Shown piece after piece: positions 59,245-64,000 of a stretch of DNA of 64,000 nt. Under the pieces are notes generated by a model, which made no database searches, was not told the origin of the DNA, and worked only from the letters and a program-made list of their open reading frames with translations. The position numbers and the translations under genes were made by a program. This DNA comes from DAOUKH01 sp965207995 (GTDB taxonomy: Bacteria; Chloroflexota; Dehalococcoidia; SHYB01). Each line of letters starts with the position of its first letter. The first letter of the stretch is position 1. Location of the stretch: contig OZ242299.1 in NCBI GenBank assembly GCA_965207995.1, positions 1,116,001 to 1,180,000 of the forward strand. The letters run 5' to 3'.

Positions 59245-59397
59245 TTACCGGGCGATGGGGACGGAGACTCCGAGGGCAAGGAGCAGGATGAACCCAAGTA
59301 ACGCCGCAACCGCTGCCAACAGCAGTTCCACAGTCCATTCGATTGCGTCGTCGCGCAGCACGGCGACCGTTCCCGCAGCCCTCTGCCGCGAAGCCAT
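59245..59397 (-). CDS. Short single-helix membrane protein
   Basis: 50 residues: MASRQRAAGTVAVLRDDAIE, then a hydrophobic helix VELLLAAVAALLGFILLLAL and a short end. The charged N-terminus and single membrane segment are credible for a small membrane protein, and its stop is 10 bases from the next start, which supports a three-gene unit (59397 to 58699). The ribosome site is weak (AGGA is 17 bases away), so confidence is limited. Confidence 0.45.
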   Translation of the reverse strand: MASRQRAAGTVAVLRDDAIEWTVELLLAAVAALLGFILLLALGVSVPIAR

Positions 59398-59706
59398 CAA
59401 GGGCTCGCTTTCCTGTCAGGAGTAGAGCCTACCACATCGCCAGTCGGAACCCCTAGCCATCCTTTGCGTAGCACCCGGCGAAGTCCCACCAAGCCCCCGC
59501 TAGTCGGCCCCCAGCCCACGAAGGGCCCACACCAAGGGTTCTGCTGGCGATGGCGGGCCTGACCGACCGGCCCCTCAGCATGGTCGACTTGCTTGAAATG
59601 TGTTCAAACTGGCCCACCACCCCGCCCCCGCTTCCGTTGACACTCCCCCAGGGGGCCGATAGAATCTAAGGGTTGCAGTTCCGACGGCCCCGAGCGGCCT
59701 CTCCCC
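59398..59706. other. Intergenic region before rplU
   Basis: About 309 bases with no convincing gene. It ends with the rplU promoter. The remainder is GC-rich DNA without clear dyads; a leader element for ribosomal protein control cannot be recognised. Confidence 0.5.
59637..59665 (+). promoter_or_regulatory. Promoter of rplU-rpmA-rpmE
   Basis: Consensus TTGACA (59637-59642), 17 bp, TAGAAT (59660-59665). rplU starts 41 bases after the -10. Confidence 0.7.
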
Positions 59707-60054
59707 ATGTCCAGCTACGCGATTATCCAGACCGGCGGTAAGCAGTACCGCGTGGCCCCCGGCGACGTCATCGACGTCGAGCGGATGAAGGACCACGAGC
59801 CCGGCGACACCGTCAACTTCGACGACGTGCTCGTGGTCAGCCACGAGGGCGACGTCTCCGTCGGCGCCCCCTACGTCGACGGCGCGCGCGTGGTGGCGAA
59901 GGTGGAGGAGGAAGGCCGGGCGAAGAAGATCCTCGTCTTCAAGTACAAGCCGAAGATCCGGTACCGGCGCAAGAAGGGCCACCGTCAGCGGTTCGCCAGG
60001 ATTTCGATCCAGGAGATCGAGACCCCGAGCGGCGCGATTGCGAAGGCCGAGTAA
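59707..60054 (+). CDS. rplU: 50S ribosomal protein L21
   Basis: 115 residues with an intact family pattern: YAIIQTGGKQYRVAPGDVID, DTVNFDDVLVVSHEGDVSVG, GARVVAKVEEEGRAKKILVFKYKPK and the signature KIRYRRKKGHRQRFARISIQEI, followed by a short extension. It binds 23S rRNA in the large subunit. It is the first gene of rplU-rpmA-rpmE, with a near-consensus promoter upstream. Confidence 0.97.
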   Translation: MSSYAIIQTGGKQYRVAPGDVIDVERMKDHEPGDTVNFDDVLVVSHEGDVSVGAPYVDGARVVAKVEEEGRAKKILVFKYKPKIRYRRKKGHRQRFARISIQEIETPSGAIAKAE

Positions 60055-60072
60055 CCCCGAAGGACACCCACC

Positions 60073-60348
60073 ATGGCACACAAGAAGGGATCGGGCACCA
60101 GCCGAAACGGCCGCGACAGCCAGTCGCAGCGGCTCGGCGTGAAGATCTACGACGGCCAGGTCGTCACCGCCGGCAGCATCCTGGTGCGCCAGCGGGGCAC
60201 CAAGATCCACCCCGGCGAGAACGTGCGCCGCGGCAGCGACTTCACCCTCTGGGCCAAGATCGACGGCAAGGTCAAGTACGACACCTTCAAGAAGTACGAG
60301 CCCTTCACCCCGGTCCGCCGCAGGGTCAGCGTCTACCCGGCCGGCTAG
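60073..60348 (+). CDS. rpmA: 50S ribosomal protein L27
   Basis: 91 residues: MAHKKGSGTSRNGRDSQSQR, LGVKIYDGQVVTAGSILVRQRG and HPGENVRRGSDFTLWAKIDG. The N-terminus begins directly with the AHKKG segment that reaches the peptidyl transferase centre, with no cleavable extension as in Firmicutes. AAGGACACCCACC precedes the ATG. It lies 18 bases after rplU. Confidence 0.97.
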   Translation: MAHKKGSGTSRNGRDSQSQRLGVKIYDGQVVTAGSILVRQRGTKIHPGENVRRGSDFTLWAKIDGKVKYDTFKKYEPFTPVRRRVSVYPAG

Positions 60349-60371
60349 GGAATCGAACAGGGACAGAGATC

Positions 60372-60572
60372 ATGAAGACCGGCATCCATCCCGAATACGT
60401 CGAGGCGCGGGTCGAGTGCGCCTGCGGCAAGACCTGGGAGACGCGCTCGACCAAGCCCGTGCTGAAGATCGAGGTGTGCAGCTCCTGCCACCCCTACTTC
60501 ACCGGCGAGCAGCGCATCATCGACACCGAGGGGCGCGTCGAGCGGTTCAAGAGGCGCTACGGCCTGCAATAG
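60372..60572 (+). CDS. rpmE: 50S ribosomal protein L31, zinc-binding type
   Basis: 66 residues with four cysteines in the C+ pattern: VECACGKTWETRST and VCSSCHPYFTGEQRIIDTEGR. These bind zinc and allow the protein to serve as a zinc store. It follows rpmA by 23 bases and is followed by a terminator-like hairpin. Confidence 0.96.
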   Translation: MKTGIHPEYVEARVECACGKTWETRSTKPVLKIEVCSSCHPYFTGEQRIIDTEGRVERFKRRYGLQ

Positions 60573-60588
60573 GCGCGGAGTACCCACC

Positions 60589-61566
60589 ATTCGTGAGGAA
60601 ACCAAAGGAGCGGGCGAGTCTCGCTCCTTTTGCGTAGGGGCGACGCCCAAACCCTTCAACTACGGCGGCCAAGCGGTCATCGAGGGCGTGATGATCCGCG
60701 GGCGGGAGAACGTCTCGGTCGCGGTGCGCCGCCCCAACGGCGAGGTCCGCACCCGCTGCGAAGCCCTGTCGTCGTTCTACACCGGCTGGATGCGCAACGT
60801 GCCCCTGGTGCGCGGCATCATCGTCCTCGTCGAGACCCTCATCCTCGGGATGAAGGCCCTGATGTTCTCCGCCAACGCAGCCATGGAGGAGGAGGGCAAG
60901 GAAGACGAGGAGATGTCGGGCTGGTCGCAGGCCCTGATGCTCGCCATCGCGCTCGCCATCGCCATCGTCGTCTTCTTCCTCATCCCGCTGTTCGCGTCGG
61001 TCGGGGTCGAGCGGCTCGTCGACAGCGCCATCCTGAGCAACCTCGTCGAGGGCGGCCTGCGCTTCGTCATCTTCATCGGTTACGTCTGGGCCATCGGCTT
61101 CATGCCGGACATGCGGCGCGTCTACGCCTACCACGGCGCCGAGCACATGACCATCGCCGCCCACGAGCACGGCGACCCCCTACAGGTCGACGCAATTAGG
61201 AAACACCCCAAGGAGCACCCCCGCTGCGGGACCGCGTTCCTGATGATCGTCATCATCGTTTCGATCCTGGCGTTCACCTTCCTGGGACGCCCCGAGCTCT
61301 GGCTCCTGGTCCTGTCGCGGGTGGTGCTGGTGCCGGTGATCGCCGCGGTCAGCTACGAAATCATCCGGTTCAACGCCGCCCACGGCGACTGGGCCGTCGC
61401 GCGCATGCTGATCGCGCCGGGCGTAGCCCTGCAGAAGCTCACCACCCGCAAGCCCGACGACGACCAGATCGAGGTCGCCATCGCCGCCATGGAGAACGCC
61501 CTCAAAGCCGACGGCGTCCCGGTGGCCGGCTCGAAGGAGCCGGAGGCCGCGCCCACCAGCGCGTAA
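60589..61566 (+). CDS. DUF1385 family membrane protein with apparent ATT start
   Basis: The conserved family start FNYGGQAVIEGVMIRGRENV begins near 60652, upstream of the first in-frame GTG or ATG (60688/60691), so a start there would remove conserved residues. Upstream to the preceding stop the frame has no ATG, GTG or TTG. At 60589 the context GGAGTACCCACC-ATT copies the rpmA context AGGACACCCACC-ATG, so ATT may initiate, giving 325 residues. The body has four or five membrane helices and the block YHGAEHMTIAAHEHGDP. DUF1385 function is unknown; it commonly neighbours rpmE. A frameshift or base error is the alternative. Confidence 0.75.
   Translation: MREETKGAGESRSFCVGATPKPFNYGGQAVIEGVMIRGRENVSVAVRRPNGEVRTRCEALSSFYTGWMRNVPLVRGIIVLVETLILGMKALMFSANAAMEEEGKEDEEMSGWSQALMLAIALAIAIVVFFLIPLFASVGVERLVDSAILSNLVEGGLRFVIFIGYVWAIGFMPDMRRVYAYHGAEHMTIAAHEHGDPLQVDAIRKHPKEHPRCGTAFLMIVIIVSILAFTFLGRPELWLLVLSRVVLVPVIAAVSYEIIRFNAAHGDWAVARMLIAPGVALQKLTTRKPDDDQIEVAIAAMENALKADGVPVAGSKEPEAAPTSA
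60604..60631 (+). terminator. Intrinsic-terminator-like hairpin after rpmE
   Basis: AAAGGAGCG (60604-60612) pairs with CGCTCCTTT (60622-60630) around a 9-base loop and runs into TTTT. It would end the ribosomal protein transcript or attenuate into DUF1385, whose reading frame overlaps it. Confidence 0.55.
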
Positions 61567-61790
61567 ACCTCCCTCCCTCTGGGAGGGACTGAGAGAGGGC
61601 ACGCGCGGGGCGGCCACCTTAAGCCTCTCCCCCTCTGGGGGAGAATGAGAGAGGGCGCGCGGCGCCTACCTTAAGCCTCTCCCCCTCTGGGGGAGAATGA
61701 GAGAGGGCACGCGCGGGGCGGTCACCTTAAGCCTCTCCCCCTCTGGGGGAGAATGAGAGAGGGCACGCGCCGCAGGCGCGTCGGAGGCGG
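61562..61790. repeat. Tandem array of four intergenic hairpin modules
   Basis: Four copies of a module of about 52-56 bases: ACCTTAAGCC lead (61616, 61668, 61724; the first copy is truncated and diverged at about 61563), then CTCTCCCCCTCTGGGGGAGA hairpin, then ATGAGAGAGGGC and a GCGC-rich tail. The last copy ends in a GCGCCGCAGGCGC dyad like the 33909 copy. The array lies between convergent DUF1385 and dnaJ. Confidence 0.85.
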
Positions 61791-61807
61791 GGAGCCGGGC
61801 GGGGCCC

Positions 61808-62941
61808 CTACCCCAACGTGTCCCGGATCCGGTCGAAGATCGACCTGTCCTGCCTGTGGGTCAGGTCGGGCTTCTTCAGCAGACCGTCCAGCGCCTCGAA
61901 CGCCTTCTTCTGCTTCGAGTCCAGCTTCGACGGCACCACCACGTCAACGTACACGACCTGGTCGCCGCGACCGCCGCCCCGCAGACGCTGGATCCCCTTG
62001 CCCTTCAGACGGAACATCTGGCCCGGCTGCGTCCCCGCCGGGACCTTGAGCCGCGTCTCGCCGCCGAGCGTGGGAATCTCCAGCTCGTCGCCGAGCGCGG
62101 CCTGCGCGATGTTCAGCGGCAGCGTGTAGATCACGTCGTCGCGCTCCCGCTCGAAGATCTCGTGTTCCTTGACGTGGACGGTGATGTAGAGGTCGCCGCT
62201 GGGGCCGCCGTTGCGCCCCGCCTCGCCTTGCGACGAGAGCCGCACCTGCGAGTTGTGGCTGATCCCCGGCGGGATCTTGACCACGATGTTCGCCTGGTTC
62301 CGAGTCCGGCCCTGCCCCCGGCAGTCGCTGCACGGATTCGAGATCGTCGTCCCCTCGCCCCGGCAGGCGGGGCAGGTCGTGACGTTGACGAACTGGCCGA
62401 AGATGCTCCGCTGCGACTGGCGGACCTGCCCCTGCCCCTTGCAGGTGGCGCAGGTGTCGGAGCTGGTGCCGGGCTCCGACCGCGCCCCGTGGCACCGCTT
62501 GCACGTCTCGAGGCGGGAGAAGTCGAACTGCTTCTCGGCGCCGAAGGCGGCCTCCTCGAACTCGATGGTCACCGCGGCGGCGAGGTCGTCCCCCCGCTGC
62601 GCGGCCGACGCCCGCGACCGCCGCCCGCCGAATGCGCCGCCGCCGAAGAAGGCGTCGAAGATATCGCCGATGTCGGAGAAGCCGCCGAAGCCCTCGAAGC
62701 CGACTCCGGCGCCGTTCGGCCCGGCGTGCCCGAAGCGGTCGTACTTCGCCCGCTTCTCGCCGTCGCGAAGCACCTCGTACGCCTCGGCGCACTCCTTGAA
62801 CTTCGCCTCGGCCTCAGGCTCCTTGTTCCGGTCGGGGTGATACTCGAACGCCTTCTTGCGGAAGGCCTTCCGAAGATCGTCCTCGGAGACATCCCGCCCC
62901 ACGCCGAGGACCTCGTAATAATCGCGCTTCGTCGTCGCCAT
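61808..62941 (-). CDS. dnaJ: Chaperone protein DnaJ
   Basis: 377 residues from ATG 62941 (MATTKRDYYEVLGVGRDVSE). J domain with HPD (YHPDRNKEPEAEAKFKE), a Gly/Phe-rich stretch (GAGVGFEGFGGFSDIGDIFD), a zinc domain with four motifs (CKRCHGAR, CATCKGQG, CPACRGEG, CSDCRGQG; the first lacks the usual last Gly), then the client-binding domains (GGPSGDLYITVHVKEHEIF). It delivers unfolded proteins to DnaK. dnaK and grpE are not adjacent. A promoter lies about 30 bases upstream of the start. Confidence 0.96.
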   Translation of the reverse strand: MATTKRDYYEVLGVGRDVSEDDLRKAFRKKAFEYHPDRNKEPEAEAKFKECAEAYEVLRDGEKRAKYDRFGHAGPNGAGVGFEGFGGFSDIGDIFDAFFGGGAFGGRRSRASAAQRGDDLAAAVTIEFEEAAFGAEKQFDFSRLETCKRCHGARSEPGTSSDTCATCKGQGQVRQSQRSIFGQFVNVTTCPACRGEGTTISNPCSDCRGQGRTRNQANIVVKIPPGISHNSQVRLSSQGEAGRNGGPSGDLYITVHVKEHEIFERERDDVIYTLPLNIAQAALGDELEIPTLGGETRLKVPAGTQPGQMFRLKGKGIQRLRGGGRGDQVVYVDVVVPSKLDSKQKKAFEALDGLLKKPDLTHRQDRSIFDRIRDTLG

Positions 62942-62970
62942 ACCCGGCTCGCCCACTCTCCCAACCCTGA

Positions 62971-62999
62971 ATTATAGGGAGCGGGCGGGGTAGGGACAA
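62971..62999 (-). promoter_or_regulatory. Promoter of dnaJ
   Basis: On the minus strand TTGTCC (62999-62994), 17 bp, TATAAT (62976-62971), about 30 bases before the start codon. No CIRCE-like heat-shock dyad is seen. Confidence 0.55.
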
Positions 63000-63015
63000 G
63001 CGAGGGGGGACGGAG

Positions 63016-64000
63016 CTAGGATGTGGGGCCCTGCCCTGGCACCGCCGTCATGAGCCAAGCTTTTTGGATGTCCTTTTCCAGACGCTGCAATTCGTCCGCC
63101 CGGGGATGTAACCTCACGCCTTCCTTCACTAGACTAAGCGCTGATTGAAGCAGTCGGCCCTTCTCTGATGCAGGCATCGGAGCATGCCTTGTCCACGCCA
63201 TGACCTGGCTCCCCAAAACGTGAAATGGGTAACGATCTTGCTTGCCATATGCTCTGATCAGGTCTTGGAGTGCGTCGTAACCCTTGTTGAACATTTCAAC
63301 GGCATCAGTGGCGTAAGGGCTAACAGCAGCCTTCTTCATGAGCAGATAGGCATATTCGGTCTCGACGAACCTGTCGCCGCTGGTAAGTGAACGTGCTTGG
63401 TTAAGGAAATTCGTTGCAAGAGCAAGATCTCCGCTTTCTACCTCTAGGCTACCGCGTTGCAACCAATAGTGATGATCCCAATGAAGTACGGACTCAATGC
63501 CTTCGTAAATCGAACGCGCCGCCTCCAGATTAACTACCCGCATCAAATAATCGTGGTTCATAAATCTGATAAGTCGACGCCAACGCCTGTGGGCCCTAGG
63601 GAGATCAAGTGTTACGGTTGTAGCAAATGCGAATACTATTCCCTTCAGGACCGATTCGATCCATTGTCTAAATTCAGCACCTCGTATCAACTCTTCCGCG
63701 ATAAGTCGATGGCGAGCGCCATAGCCAGTGTGAATGTTGCGCCGTACTACAAGATGACGCTGACACAGGTGCTCCAGCGCATTCAGCGTTTCGTTTGCCG
63801 GATCGCCCGAGGCCAACAAGAGTTCGTCGCGATCGATGGAATATCTTTGAGATGAAACCAGGCATATAGCTCCGTAAAGAAATCGCTGCTTTTCTTCAAG
63901 CTCTTCGAATTCCTTGTAAATCTTCTGAGTAAGCTTTTGGCCTGACGTCGCCTGAATCATTCCAACAAGGAGTTGCCTACCTGCCTGTTCCTCAAAGGCT
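63016..64000 (-). CDS. Partial protein, C-terminal part of a probable STAND/P-loop NTPase-type protein
   Basis: The frame is open to the window edge, so the N-terminus lies outside; about 328 residues are visible. LLVGMIQATSGQKLTQKIYKEF and FLYGAICLVSSQRYSIDRDELL, followed by LCQRHLVVRRNIHTGYGARHRLIAEELI, resemble the winged-helix and lid region after the NTPase core in large STAND-like proteins. The rest is helical repeat-like (ATNFLNQARSLTSGDRFVETEYAYLLMKKA). Base composition is clearly lower in G+C than neighbours, suggesting transfer. The catalytic motifs are not in the window, so the family call is tentative. Confidence 0.55.
   Translation of the reverse strand, partial: AFEEQAGRQLLVGMIQATSGQKLTQKIYKEFEELEEKQRFLYGAICLVSSQRYSIDRDELLLASGDPANETLNALEHLCQRHLVVRRNIHTGYGARHRLIAEELIRGAEFRQWIESVLKGIVFAFATTVTLDLPRAHRRWRRLIRFMNHDYLMRVVNLEAARSIYEGIESVLHWDHHYWLQRGSLEVESGDLALATNFLNQARSLTSGDRFVETEYAYLLMKKAAVSPYATDAVEMFNKGYDALQDLIRAYGKQDRYPFHVLGSQVMAWTRHAPMPASEKGRLLQSALSLVKEGVRLHPRADELQRLEKDIQKAWLMTAVPGQGPTS

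Noticed and set aside
33909..61790. The repeated CTCCCC/GGGGAG modules as a CRISPR array
   Set aside because: The units are self-complementary hairpins with almost no unique spacers, and no cas gene is present.

Overview
The window is 64 kb of high-GC bacterial chromosome with tightly packed genes, many overlapping by 1-8 bp. The gene content fits an aerobic, heterotrophic member of the Chloroflexota, perhaps the Dehalococcoidia/SAR202 side: many CoA-transferase, flavin reductase, MmgE/PrpD and SnoaL genes, hopanoid synthesis, and a DUF1385 gene beside ribosomal protein genes. That placement is inference from gene content; no rRNA or tRNA gene is present to settle it.

Layout. 1-1205: end of a peptide-type ABC substrate-binding protein, closed by a strong hairpin. 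1366-10297 (+): nine-gene catabolic run (methyltransferase, small coiled-coil protein, creatinase-like M24 protein, two alpha/beta-fold proteins, N-carbamoylsarcosine-amidase-like hydrolase, two PuuE-like deacetylases, old-yellow-enzyme/FAD reductase). 10314-12163: divergent SnoaL and MmgE/PrpD genes. 12170-17380 (-): translationally coupled operon of a double CoA-transferase, a crotonase and two ABC permeases. 18048-20499: an MFS transporter gene split by a complete IS110 element whose non-coding left end carries a recognisable candidate bridge RNA. 20515-25559: GreA with an extra N-terminal integrase-like domain, FtsH, a PPOX-fold protein and an ADP-forming-ligase-like CoA-binding protein. 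25556-27130 (-): CoA-transferase genes. 27339-33895 (+): the core run rpsB-tsf-pyrH-frr-uppS-cdsA-dxr-rseP. 33977-37339: housekeeping and stress genes (hydrolase, J-domain membrane protein, endonuclease IV, GYD protein, Bcp). 37655-41229 (+): hydantoinase/oxoprolinase hyuA-hyuB. 41243-55186 (-): a 13-gene unit that joins MEP-pathway genes (dxs, ispG), prenyl synthase, squalene synthase, squalene-hopene cyclase and hpnA/G/H to a sugar-type aldolase/kinase/dehydrogenase module. 55310-56904 (-): thiolase with its OB-fold partner. 56905-59706: small accessory genes and AT-rich DNA. 59707-61566 (+): rplU-rpmA-rpmE and DUF1385. 61562-61790: tandem hairpin repeats. 61808-62941 (-): dnaJ. 63016-64000 (-): partial, lower-GC gene resembling the C-terminal part of a STAND-type NTPase.

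How it works together. dxs, dxr and ispG feed isoprenoid precursors to the prenyl synthase, squalene synthase and hopene cyclase, and HpnH/HpnG extend hopene with an adenosyl-derived side chain. uppS and cdsA use the same precursors for envelope building. The first operon and hyuAB share families with creatinine, hydantoin and allantoin breakdown, which suggests use of N-containing ureide- or amide-like substrates, although several of these proteins lack classical catalytic residues.

Most notable: (1) an IS110 element whose target, donor and candidate bridge RNA can be read against each other, with a promoter created across its circular junction; (2) GreA fused to an integrase-like SAM domain; (3) several enzyme-fold proteins with substituted catalytic residues; (4) a DUF1385 gene that seems to start at ATT; (5) an unknown gene embedded in the hopanoid operon.
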